DNA of 64,000 bases from Scatophagus argus (taxonomy: Eukaryota; Chordata; Actinopteri; Scatophagidae): positions 14,457,019 to 14,521,018 of the forward strand of contig NC_058504.1 of NCBI RefSeq assembly GCF_020382885.2. Reading direction: 5' to 3'. The notes under the pieces were generated by a model, which worked only from the letters and a program-made list of their open reading frames with translations, was not told where the DNA came from and did no database searches. Positions 24,001-36,500 of the stretch are shown here, piece after piece. The position numbers were made by a program, and so were the translations under genes. The number at the start of each line of letters is the position of its first letter. The first letter of the stretch is position 1.

Positions 24001-25527
24001 ATAAAAAGTTTGAGTTTGAGGTTGTTCTGTAAAGCTCACATATGAGATTGTCCTCAGAAGAAGGCAGAGATCTGTGTTTGTTTATTTGTTTTCTTCCCAA
24101 AGAACTGAATAAACTATACGCTCCATGGTTAAACCAACCGCTGGACTGCTTACCAAGTCTACTTTGGCATACTCCTCCACGATGCGCTGGTGTTCCTCGG
24201 GGTCATAGCCGTTCCAGCGGTCCCGCTTCCCATCATAATCCAAATCAAGCTGTACCTGAGCGTGTTCATCTGGAGCTATGCCTGTGCCTGTGTACTTTGC
24301 CCCAACTTTTCTGGGCCGCTGATGGGATAAAAGTGAAGGCCAGAGGTTAAGATTAATTGTCACAGATGCGATATTCTTTGAATGTACAGGATTATCAATG
24401 AGTTCAAGCTAATCTCTAATGGAAAATGTTACCTCCAAGCAGTCCTTTTTCTTGTGTGTTATGGCACCGCAATTTTCACAAGCTCCCTTGCGAAATTTGG
24501 TGGAGACAGAATTCTGTTTGGAGGGAAAAAGAGCAATTTTAAAGTTAATTGGCAGTGGCTATGTGAAAACAAAAAGGGGTTCACCCTCACCTCTTGCACT
24601 CCTCTCTTGTACCACTCTCCGATTGCTGTATATTGTTTGTTATTTTCGGTCTGTGGCCTCTGATGCTTCAGTGTGGGCCTTTTGGATGGGTCAATGTACC
24701 AGGGCACTGATGAAATATATTGTGGGATGTGAGGGTTTATGTCCCTGAAAAAGACAGGAGGCAGCAAAAGTTCACATCAGTGAGCTGCAATTGTAGTTCC
24801 ATTGTAAATGTGACCATAAAACCGATTTTACAGATGAAGATCAGTTTACTTGTGATGAAAAGTACCACTCAGTCTGAGAAAACAGCTGTTTACTATCTTA
24901 TGTGGCTTTGGAGGACTTCTGTCATGTCAATAACCTAGATGTCATTCCCATATTGACATGCAAGCACTGACACCGACTTAAGATGGCAGTATGATGGAAG
25001 AGTTGGTCAAAATACTATGCACTGGAAATGTCAAAATTTAACACTCTCCAAAAATGTTTTTCTTAGTTATTACTATCATCTGAATATTTATGTAAAAGGG
25101 GGAGGCTGCAATTATCCGATATGACATAAATGTGGCTTTCACCATGTAGGAAAGCTCTAATGACAGATAATATGAATTGAAATGTAGTTTGCAGTTTTTC
25201 AAGTTTATGGTAGTGCAATGCTAGACAGCTGAAGTATACTTCTGCGAAATGCCATTACAGGACTACTCTCTGCCAGTTGGACAATTTCCTTTTACAGATG
25301 TGAACAAGTTCTAAGCTCTTCGGTTGCTCTGAGGAAATACTTTCTGGGCAGACATGAACTTACTTCCCCTCCTCATCCACCTCAGCTGGAGCGTTTCCCA
25401 GCTTCCTCTGCTCCTCCAGCTCCTTCTTCTTCCTCCAGTCCTCCCTCGTCATCTTCTTGGGCTCATCCAGGCCCACGATCCCCTCCGAACTGGGGTTAGT
25501 GTGCTCGGTCATGACTGAATCCGCCAT
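21016..25527 (-). CDS. slu7: Pre-mRNA splicing factor SLU7
   Basis: Fourteen coding exons: 25527-25364, 24744-24591, 24513-24433, 24318-24154, 23783-23718, 23601-23470, 23278-23181, 23101-23034, 22370-22231, 22047-21886, 21796-21695, 21595-21518, 21403-21281 and 21195-21016. They sum to 1713 nt, 570 aa (human about 586). Diagnostic stretches are [20 protein letters not shown] near the N-terminus and a CCHC zinc knuckle at about 118-131 ([14 protein letters not shown]). Downstream are [55 protein letters not shown] and a C-terminal [11 protein letters not shown] lysine-rich block in exon 13 is a likely nuclear signal. SLU7 acts in the second catalytic step of splicing, in 3' splice-site choice. 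The exon 12 acceptor (CCTGAAG) has a weak pyrimidine tract and is the least certain join. An untranslated exon lies upstream. Confidence 0.97.
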
Positions 25528-25745
25528 TAGGCTTTCTAAAGAAAAATATAATGTACTGAATGTACTCTTCTTTTCGTTGTCTTACTCGTGCTCACCAGTA
25601 AGTCAGTGTGTAAGTGTTCACAATTTTAAGTTAAAAGCTTTCGTAACTCTAACGTTAGCCAAGCCAACCTTTTACCATGAGTGACTTTAACGTGAAAAAC
25701 GTACTTTATATATTTTACTTTTAGTTATTAAATGATTTGGTTACC

Positions 25746-25862
25746 TTTCTAGGATCCAACCAATAAGATAACGATTTATGCTTCCTTCGTAAAAACGGTA
25801 AGTCCGTAGTGTTTTGACTAACACACGATCGTCGCCATTTTACATCAACGGCAGTACGTCAC
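25746..25862 (-). promoter_or_regulatory. slu7: slu7 first noncoding exon and promoter with YY1-type motif
   Basis: Donor GAAAG|GTAACC at 25746 ends a short untranslated exon whose partner acceptor (TTTCTTTAG) lies just upstream of the ATG at 25527. On the sense strand AAAATGGCGAC (25841-25831) matches the YY1 word that often sits just downstream of housekeeping start sites, so transcription probably begins near 25,850-25,865. Confidence 0.55.
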
Positions 25863-25917
25863 GTCCTTTCTTTCTCTGTGGTGCCGAAGTCAACAATATA
25901 TGTCACCGCTGGAAAGA

Positions 25918-25931
25918 GCGACATCTGGTGG
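25918..25931 (-). promoter_or_regulatory. CTCF-like motif upstream of slu7
   Basis: Minus strand reads CCACCAGATGTCGC, one mismatch from the CTCF form CCACCAGATGGCGC, about 60 bp upstream of the inferred slu7 start site. Confidence 0.4.
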
Positions 25932-26866
25932 ACACAGTTTCGCCAGCAGTTACCACCTCAGCCACAGGGACAGTGTTTGTTTACAAGATTGTATTGCCTG
26001 ATCAGTACGCGTTTTTGTCCATTATATATGGTATTATATTTTTTTTTTTAAAAAAGTGTAAATGAAATGTGATTTATGCTCCATTCATATCAGTAAACTG
26101 GGGACACAACACAGTGCCCTGGGATTACCAACAGTGCAAAGCAGGTTAACAGGCCTCAGATCTCCAGGCTTCCTGTGTGCCCACTGGTGTGTGGCAGTTA
26201 ACTGAAAATTACTTTGGGAATATGCAACACCAAAGCACAATATCCTTTGAGATAAGGGTTTGATGGTGGTTCCCTGTATCAAGTGATGTTGATGCCTTGT
26301 CTTTAAGAGTATCCATGTCTTTTTTGTACTTGGGTTCCTAAATTAAATGTATTTACCCAAATTCTCCCACAGAAAATTGGGGGCCAGGTGACATACTAGA
26401 AAAGAAAAACTGATCATTGTACAGACAGCATGAGGAACAAGGAGTTAACAGTGAACTAGCAGCTCATTTTTGCCCTGACAGCCCCTAAGAGTTTAATCTG
26501 TCCCTGGATGATAATTAGAAAATACAGTCAAAATAAATGCCTGCTGTCAGCTTATTATTTTCCTTATTTCAGTCATTAAAAAGCCCCACCAACACTGTAC
26601 ATCTTGGAATGGTGTTTGGTTTGCAAGGTTTATGATGATAAACCGTGATGTGCGTGATCAGCAGAAGGTTAATTGCAGTCTGACAGCTGACTTCAAGTCC
26701 GTTATTAATTAGTGATACTCAATGGGGCAAAAAAGGGTGCAAACTTTGTAGCAGTAGCTAAGTTCAGTTGAGCCTTGTGTCATGACTGTTTTAGACAAGA
26801 TGTTTTGTGTAATATGTGACTATAAGGGAAGGAAATACTGGATCCCAAGTGAATAAGTACTTAGAT

Positions 26867-26872
26867 TTTATT
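26867..26872 (-). terminator. Putative distal poly(A) signal of nsd1
   Basis: AATAAA on the minus strand about 730 nt after the nsd1 stop. A closer copy at 27555-27550 lies only 44 nt after the stop and would give an unusually short 3' UTR. Which is used cannot be told from sequence. Confidence 0.4.
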
Positions 26873-27598
26873 TTCTAAATTTGTTAATGGGACAGCAATG
26901 ATGGATGTAAAACAAATGTTAGTTATGTCTGTGATGCATTTAGAGATTGTGGAATGCCATGACTTTGTCTGTGCCTCCCATCCAGAGCTCTGACCTAAAT
27001 GTTGAGAGGAAAAAAAAAGGATGAATCAACAGAGAGAAATGGTTGTTGGTGGAGTGAGAAGAATCACCTAAAGCCCTGAAAAATCCAGTGGGTTTATATT
27101 TGCATTACTCAGAAGCAACAAGCAGATATTTCTGTGCTTAACTGTAACAAGGACCAGTGAGAACACTACTTTGATCACTCATATAATTAGAAAGACAAAG
27201 TTAAGACAGTAATAACGACATAAGATGCTGTAATGACAACAGTTTGGTCAGGTGTAACTTCTCAACTTTTTCTTATATTCCAAACGTTACAAAAAGGCCA
27301 AAAAAAATGTAAACAACGTTGAGAGAACAAACAAAAGAACATAACAGCACCAGACACAAATAAACACATTGTCAGAAGTACAAAGAGATGGACTGAATGA
27401 GTCCTCGAGCCTTAGCACCAGTACACATCCTCACTGTCAGACCAGCAGTCTGGGGATGAGAAGGCAACGCAGTACCAAAGTGAAGGCAGTGTTGCATTCA
27501 AGTAGGTACCAAAAAAGTCAAACTCTTGTCTTTTTTTGTCCTTTGAATGTTTATTGGGAGATTTTGATGAGTATTTCTGAAGGAATGGATGGACTGGG

Positions 27599-30500
27599 TC
27601 ACTTGTCATCATCCTCCACCCTCCCCCATTCCTCCAAGTCTTCCTCCTCTTCCTCCTCCTCCACCTCTCCATCACCAGCATCATCATCTACAAAATCGCC
27701 CCAAGTGTCATACACATCCCCTCCTTCGTCCTCCTCTTCGTCATCGTGTTCCTCCAGCAGATCACCCCCATATATCGCCTCGTCCTCCTCATCTTCCACT
27801 ATCTCCATCTCCTCCATTTCATCCTCTTCCTCATCTGCTTCTTCATCATCATCGTCGTCATCGTCATCATCGTCGTCGTCTTCCACGTCCTCCACCTCCA
27901 ACCCACACACCTCCCCATCCTCCACCTCGCCGTCCTCTCTCTGGTCCGTAGACGAGGCGGGAGTGGAAAACGCTTTCCCTGCAGTCCTGTCTGTGAGGTA
28001 AGACCTGTTCGAGGGGATGAAGCTCGAGGTAGCAGTCTTTGTGTTGATATAGAGACGAGGAGGAGGCCCCTGCCCGGTCGCAGCCTGTCCAGCAGAGGAA
28101 TTGGTGGGAGCAGAACCAGCTCTCCTGGAGTCCGGGACCAGTGAGAGAGACCCAGCCAAGGCCCCGGACCTCATGGAGTTTGTGTTGGGCATGTATTCAC
28201 GGATCTCCCCTGGCTCCAGCGGGTCAGGCCCACATGGGTCGTGTTCACTGCAGGACAGCTTGCCGTCCAGCTTGGAAATGAAAAGCATGCCTTCACGATG
28301 CTCCTTGCAGTATGAGCTGGGGCACATCTCACAGAACGAAGCGGCCTCTTTACCACAGATGTCACACTGGTGCCATGGACACTCCCATCGCCCTGGAGAC
28401 AAAATTGAAGTCATTACAAACTTCGGAAAATATATCTTCAAAATATATATATAATATAATCATATATATTCAAAAATACACAAAAAAGAGACTCAGCAAC
28501 AGACTTCTACTTGCCTGCTGGCCTCTTAGCCAGGTTAAGACAGTCAGCATGATAGACCTTTGGACAACCCGGCTTCTTACAGGACACGATCTGACCCCCG
28601 TCACCGCAGCTGAAGCACTCGTCTTCCCTCTCCTTGGTCACTTCCTGCTTGGTCTTCTTTTTCATGGGGACCTTCCTCTTCCCTTCCTTTAGTTTCAGTT
28701 TCTCAGCTGGTGGCTGGTTCTGAACAAGGAAAAGAAAGGTTACAAGGTGCTCTGAAGAGTGAAAGTGTGGCTAAATGGTTCAAGTGCAGGCTTTCACCTT
28801 TGGCCGGACACCCAGGAAACCGCTGCAGTTGGGTGCTCCACATTTACAGACCGTTTTCCCATTGCCAAGACACTCCAGGTTGTAGTTGAAATTCAGCTCC
28901 ACACCTAAAGTAAAGTTGTATTAAATCTATGATGCTCTCAGATCTGTAGACTGCAAATTACTGAAATAATTTGCATTCTTAATCCTACACAATACAAAAC
29001 ACTAAAATGAGAAGTAGGCCATCCATCACTCAAACCTTTTGGGATGTCCTGAAGAGCAAATAGCCCCACCCTGGTGTCTCCGTTCACAGTCCACTTCTGA
29101 GTCTCACAGTTTGGCTGGCAGCAGTGGTTCATGAAACGAGCCTGGTTCCCTTTGGGCCCAGCATCAATGATCCGGTCCTGGAAGAAGAAAATACAAACTG
29201 GTTTGCGCCAAGCGTGTGATCTACATTATGCTTCTGGTGTGTTGCCAGCTGTGTCATATATATCGTATTGTGTTTGTGGTCATGAGGTTCCAAATCACCT
29301 TGTCCAGTGTAAGCATGTAGAAGTTACTGATGTCGTTCTCCTGGGCGTGTCTGATCCTGGCTCGACATTCCTCTTCATCGATCATCTCTCCCACATATTC
29401 AGTCACAAAGGCTCCCTGAGGAGCAGAAAAAGAACAATAGAGATTATTAACAACAGAGAGAGATGAGTGTGAGTACTGTAGTCTCACACACAACATGTGA
29501 TTTCTTCTAAAATACCTTCTTGATGTCCGTCACAGCACGTAAACCCCAGCCACATGACAGTGTCCTGTAAATCTCTACGGGGGTGTACTGGCGCTTTGTG
29601 AAGGCCTGGTTCTGACATCGCTCCCCCGCTGCACACACCTGAGGGTGGCACTCATACATCAGCATGCGATTAATGCACTCCGAGTCGATGCCGCACGGGT
29701 TCTCGTCCGACGCCTTACAGTTGCAACGTGGAATCTCTGATAGGTCAGCGGTAATGATCTGCACCTTCCCAACTGGCCGGTTTACCTGAGAGACGATAGC
29801 AGAGACATCAGAGACAGACTCTTTCATCACGCTAGAACAGCACAGATGAGTGTGTGGGGGCACACAGTACCTTTATGTGTCTGTATGGAGGAGGTTTCTT
29901 GTCATTCTTTCTGTCCTCCTGAAGCTGCTTCATCTCTTTTTCTGCCTGGAGCTCTTTGAAACGCTCTGCTGCTTCAGTGAGGGCTATTAAAACAAAACAC
30001 GATCTTAACTGAAAATTGAGACTTTATTTCTTGATGTTCCTCCAACCAAGAATTGACTTTACAGTAATTTAGGAGACATCTTGTGTCCAGAAGTTAAACT
30101 TGTGAAGTAAAAAAATACTTGCACAGTCACAATTTCTGAAATGTTCTGGAACCAAGTTAGACCACTTTAGAAATATACGTGTGAAGGGAAATTTGATATA
30201 AAACACATCAATACCTTTTTTATACACTGCATCTGCACCCTTTCCCATTTTCTCTATGTTGTGAGTGTCACCCTCCATGTAGGGAAAGACTCTGGCCTGG
30301 TAGGTCCACACAAAATCTTTGGAGCCAAAGAATTGCACTGGAAACTCTCCCACCTCGTGTTTCATTCTCAAAATGTTATTCGGGACATCTTTGGCCAGAC
30401 AGACTTCTGCAGGCCACCACCTAGAGAATCAGATCAGGTTTCAGGAACGTAAATATGGGTACATTAGCTGTTGCTTTGAGCTGTGTTGCACATGGGAAGG

Positions 30501-33500
30501 GCGAGATTGTGCCCTTACCTGTAACGACCCCACTTGACCCAGAGTATGTCCTTAATACGAGGCCTCTTTCCGGCTTTGCAGTCATTGCAGAACCAGCTGC
30601 CCTGAGGCATCTCCATATTCAAACATTCCCGATGGAAAGCAGCGGGACAGGCTTCACAGCACAGCAAGCTGCCCCCTACGAAATAATAGCAAAACACGCA
30701 ACATACTGATTAGTTTATTCTCATTATTAGTTAGTTTATAACAAATAATTCCTCACTGAATGGGCCACAAAATGTTCAAAATAATGATAATGATGGCAAT
30801 CACACATTGTCAGAGCCCAAAGAGAGAACACTATAAAAAGGTATCTGATTTACAAGATTATGAAATAAACTGGAAAAAAAAAAAAATCAAGCAGCATTGG
30901 TGAGCATAATCAGTTTATAAAAACCAAAAACCACTGATGGACTGATCATTCCAACACTACAACGGACACAAAGCAGTAACAATGCAAATCACTGAGACAA
31001 AACACCAGGAGGTGAGGCATCATATTTAAGTTAACTCAACTGAGAATGTGCCAGATTTCATTATCTGTGTTGTTGCCAAATGCTAAACATGTAGTAATAT
31101 AATCTAATGCCATACACCTTGCACGTTGTATTGTTTTAAGATCCTGTTTTTCAGATACAGATTTGTGTGTGTAGACAGTAAACAAACGGGAAAGGGCCAT
31201 TTTTACAGGTAAATCTGTCAAGTGGGGACATTTGATTGGAAAATACAATAGGCATAAACATTAATTTAAAAGACATTAGTGTCTTCTGAAGAATAAAGCA
31301 CTTTCAAATCACAACAACAACACAGCTTAGACAGCAGGACAGATTGACCACGACCAAGTCCAGACTCACCTTCAGAGCAGACAAAGCACCAGCTAACGTT
31401 GATGTGTTCATGGTTCTTGCAGCCCTTGCGGGGAGTGAAGTGGTTTGGACAGAGGAAACTGTTGTTTGCCAGCACCAAACTGCCTGCTGCCATACAGTTG
31501 TCATTAGCGTGATAGGCCACAGGGCAGCGTACGCATCGAGCCAGCCGACCTGCGATTCAAAATAAGGAGGAGCAAAAACATCTTAATCCACGCATCTCGT
31601 GCCATTTAACTGAGATTTGTGGCAATAACCAAACAACACACTGCGCTGTCAGTCCAATGAATGCTTTGTAGAGCAGACTGTCTGCAGGCAGTCAGTTAAA
31701 TGTGTACCAAGTGTTATATGACAGAACCAGATCATATTACAAAAATCCTGGACAACACACACTGTTTCACAGATGCTGTGTGACTTAAGCATCTGAGGAT
31801 ACTGATGCCATTTCTAATGACACATGAGCAAGGATGCCAAGGAGTTATCACAGACAGCTATTTCATTAGGTATAGCTCTTCATTTACGCAGCTGGCCCAT
31901 TGCTCCAGACAGCGAGTCACTCATGAAAGTTTAATCACCAAAACAAATCCTGATATCTCATGTCATGAAACTGAAATCCTATTCATACGTTTTGAAGAGA
32001 TGCTCAATGCTTAGTCAAAGTAAGAGGCCATGTGGAAACGCCTTTAGATGGCATGCACATAAAAATAATGACACAATTTAGAGGAAGCTATAAGATAACC
32101 TCAGAAGATGATTCAGCATAATGCACCATTTTCTGTGTTATAGGAAATAACACTTTACTCCTCCGGTGCTTAGATCTTAGCTCAATAAAGGCGAATATTT
32201 AGAATGTTGAGAAATCATTGTATTATTAATATATTATGTGCTTTACATGCACAGGCCAAACTAGAGCGTACCTTTAGAGCACACATTGAGAGGGTTGGTG
32301 ATGTGGCAGGACAGACACACATGCAGAGGGCACCGAAGGCCTTTGTTATGCGGCTGGGTGGCTGAGTAGGCCAGGATGCAGTCTGAGTGGTAGAACTTCC
32401 CACACAGTGGTATCATGCAGCGCTTTACCCCATTACCGGACTTCTTACACACAAAGCACGTGTGGACACCTGAAACCAGAGTCAAACAGAAAGTACGGTT
32501 TAACTTCAGTATGTGAAGATTCACATTTTTAGCAGCGACAGACGTCAAACACAGGGCGTACTAACCAGTTTTGCATTCTTGACAGAGGAATTTTCCCCTG
32601 GGAGCGGCTGACAGGCCGATACACTGCGGGTGGAAGGCTCCATAACACTGGCCATCACAGGCCAACAAGTCTCCCGTCCTCTCACACACCTGCACAAACA
32701 AGCCAATGCAGAATAAGAAACATGCTAATAATCTACCTGTTACAAATACAGGATGTGCCAGAAGTAAAGTTGGCCTTTGACCTTTTTGATATTAAATGTC
32801 ATCACTCCATCACTTTATCCTATTAGACATTTATGTGAATTTTTGTCACAGGGTTTTCTGGGGCTATGGCCAAAAACATGGTCATAGTGACCTTGACATT
32901 TTACCACCAAAATGTATTCATTTCCTCCTCGATTTCAAATAGACTTTTGACTCACACCTGGGGACAATGTAGAGTAGCCAATTATTAAATGTGCACGTTT
33001 TTGGGATTGTGGGAGGAAGCCGGAGCACCCGGAGAAAACCCACGCAGGCACAGGGAGAACATGCAAACTCCACATAGAAGGGTCACATAGAAGGGCCCCG
33101 CCTGGGAACCTGGAACCCTCTTGCTATGAGGCGACAGCGCTAACCACTGCACCACCGTGCCGTCCAATGGGACAGATGGACAACCCATAAAACATCAAGC
33201 CACTGGCCACCAGCTGCTGCCGGTGTGGACACATAACAATATAAACTCTCTTGTTCATGATCTCACCTGACAGACATTCTCCTTCAGGGGTGTAGCTCCT
33301 GTTTTCCCTTTTATGTCCACTTGGGAAGAGAGGCTGTCATTCACACCAACAGACAGCAGCTACAAAAATGAGGAAAGGGATACGGTCACTCAAGCACACA
33401 GTTACACTGATGGATGCAAGATCTTGGATTGATGACCAATCAGTCAATACAACAAGCACACCTCAGGTTTGGGAGTTAGTGTTCCAGTGTGTACATTTTG

Positions 33501-36500
33501 TTTCTTCTCAGTGTCGCAGGCCTCCATCTCAGCCTCCTGGTTGGGGGCCTCAGATGCTTGAGGGCTAGGAGGTCGGTTTAGGGCGAGGCCTTCGAGTCGA
33601 TCTTTGCTTTCTGAGTGCTGGGAGGCGGTAACAGGGCCAGAGGATGAACTGGGTACAGACTTCTCTTTCTTCACAGATCCAACCTATCCAATGTGAGATT
33701 TCATTGTGTTTAAGTATATTTTCAATATCATGACATTTGATGGGATATCAGATTGTACTTTTGAAGTACCTGAGTTTTCCTGACTAACACTCTCATTTCT
33801 GAAGTAACGCCACTGTGTCGCTTTAGCTCCTAGAACAAAACAAAAACACACTCAAGATTCAAGATTTTCATTGCTAGCTGAAACAGTAACTGGAATGTTT
33901 TCGCTATTTCCCCCTCATAAGATAGCCGGCAAGTACGCTCCCCAAGTTCAAAAATACCTTCTTCTTTGTAGGAGCAACAGACACTTCTTCTATGGTACAG
34001 TCCAGCACCCTGTGCAACAGCTTCCTTGGCCTTTTTCTTTCTTGGGCTAATAACCCTGGGTCTAAAGTAAAAATAATTAAAATATTACTTTAATTGTTAT
34101 TTCATTATCAAAGAATTCAAACACTCTGTCCTGCCATACCCATCTATTTTACATCATACAGCAAAGTAGCTGGTATTAAACATAGTAAAAAGACAGACTT
34201 AAAACTTATTTACCAGATTTAAGAGGTAAATCAGATTCTTCTGCTTCATCTGTGTCAAGTAAGGGTTGTGTTGTGACTGGGGATACTGAGGGTGCTACAG
34301 GAGAAAACTCATCCTGAGATGGACTCTGTTCCAGAGCTGACGGAGCCTCAGTCGTCTCTACAGAGGACGAGGATGAGGTCGAGGCTGAGGTAATTATTTC
34401 TGTGGTGCTGAGCTCATGCAGTGTGGTCATCCCTGATGTCTGCTGCGTACACAAACATACAAACAATGCAATGCTGAAGTACAATAGTTTCACATTTAAT
34501 ACACAAGGCATGTTGCCAACTCCAGAGTAACATGTTCCAATGATGTTTTATGTTTATTTTAATCGAGCAAGAAGCCTTCAATTGTTGGAATGATATTCCT
34601 ATTTGTACAGACATAATCAGAAAGGTGTGACTATTATGCTGCATAATTATACCAATTATTCCTTAGAAGCCAATATTATGGAGCAGTTTACTTCACACTT
34701 GACTGCTTTTATTTAGTTTTGTGAAAGTAAACAGAAATTGGGTTTATTTTAAGAGAATTTTTTGCAGTTTTAGCAACTGACATGGTCAGCTGAATCTGCC
34801 ATTATGACTCAGTTTATTGTGATCATAATGATTAAAATGGGCAGCAAAATATGTTTGACTGTACTGTAATATAAAAGACTGAGGCAAAAAATTCATAGAT
34901 AGTATAGTAATTTATATCAGTAATTTATATCAACTATGTACTTTCAATTACTTCGTAAAGAAACTACAAGAAAGTGGAACATCTTACCACTTTGGAAGAC
35001 TCTGAGGTGTGTTTCTTTGATTTCTTTTTTGGAACAAATATTTGTTCATACTCTTCAGTTGACTCCAGGAGCCTTTTAGTTGGTTTACGGAGACGTTTGT
35101 TCTCTGAACTTCCTGTGTAAATACACATAAAACAGACTTCCGTTTACAAATGTATTCAAGAGGTCGTCTATGAGGGAAAAGTGCTTCAACACAACAAATA
35201 AACGGGCATAAGTCTTTAAGCAGCAGTTTGTGTCTTACCAGCTGTGCTGCTTGTGTCTGAGAAGAACAAGTCATTCTCGGCCTGCTTCTCAATTCCCAGA
35301 TTAAAATCTGGTGATGCTGCCATGGTGTAAGACCCGTTCATCTCAGTGGACACCTCACTGATAACTTCACCTTTACTTTCAGCAACCTCTTCAACCAACT
35401 GCCAGCGCTTCTTTGGAGCCACCGTCAATCCTGAGTGCTTGTCGAGGTAGCTGGCCGAGGAATCAGCAGCAACGGGAGGACAAGTCCCAGGATCGGCCAA
35501 GTCAGCGTGGCCACTGACAAACTCCCTGCCGTAAGCCAAGTCAGCCAGATCCGAAGAAAGGCCACGTATGCCGAGTTTCACCTTAGCAGGCAGTCTTTGC
35601 TTTCGGCGCTGCTTGTCTGAGTTTCCAATCTGAGAGTGAACAGGAAAGTCTTCACAATGGTAGGTGTCAGCTGTCATGATAGCTTTAGTCCTGTTCTTGG
35701 CTTTCACTGCTCTGGTTTGGGATGTTGTGGATTTCCCTGACTGCCCACTCTCTGCTCTGATCCTTCGAGAGAAACCGTCACGGGAACCTACACCTCTCCG
35801 TGTAGAAGTAGGGATAACCAGAGGTTCCTCCTTGATCAGGACCGGTGATGGTGGGAGAGTCAGAGGTTTGCCCTCTTTTTCTCTTGTATCATGCATGTCT
35901 TTCAGGAGCATCAGGAAAGTACTGAATTTATAATTGGAATCAGGCCGGAATACCGTTAACTCAGAGTCGCTGCTGTCCTCCTTCATGAGGGATTTAAACA
36001 TGAGTTCCTTGGGATCCTGAAAAGCATCCATTGGAGACAGAGCTGAGGATGGGGAAGACAATGACAGATCTGGGACAACACTTTCTGTCTTAATCTCAAC
36101 ACATTGCACAGTGGGTACGCTACAGCCTGCAAACTTGGGCTTTACCAGTGAGCCATTACAAATCTGCTTCTTATCAGGCTTCCTTGGCCGCCTTTTTGGA
36201 GAGCTGTAACTTGCAGAGGATGATGCATTGCTGGGTGATTCCCAGTTTGGAGATGTTTCAGATTTTACTGATGCATTAGTAGGTGTATCAAGACAATCAT
36301 CAGCATGGAAATCTTTTGAGATTTGGCTTGTGGGTGGCAAATCTTTGATATCTGTCTCCTCCTCTGCTTTCAGGGCTCTTGTCATCAGACGACTGCTTGC
36401 AGGAAGATTCACAGAGTGCTTATCATTTGAACTGTGCGACAGTTGATTGTAGCTGCCCAAACTCCGCTCAGAGTTTGTATCATTAGATGTCAATCTTTTT

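Larger units (their letters stand above)
25863..27598. other. Gap between slu7 promoter and nsd1 stop, including nsd1 3' UTR
   Basis: No coding potential is recognised. It contains the nsd1 3' UTR, with minus-strand AATAAA at 27555-27550 (44 nt after the stop) and again at 26872-26867. A CTCF-like word lies on the slu7 side. Confidence 0.6.

Noticed and set aside
27369-28001. Plus-strand Ser-rich 210-codon open frame
   Set aside because: It is the antisense shadow of the acidic nsd1 tail: GAN/GAR codons read as serine-rich on the other strand.
32951-33168. Possible tRNA gene from a box A-like word
   Set aside because: Box B is decayed, no cloverleaf can be drawn, and the downstream body matches a dispersed fish repeat, so it is a SINE-like head. 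The same applies to 63802-64000.
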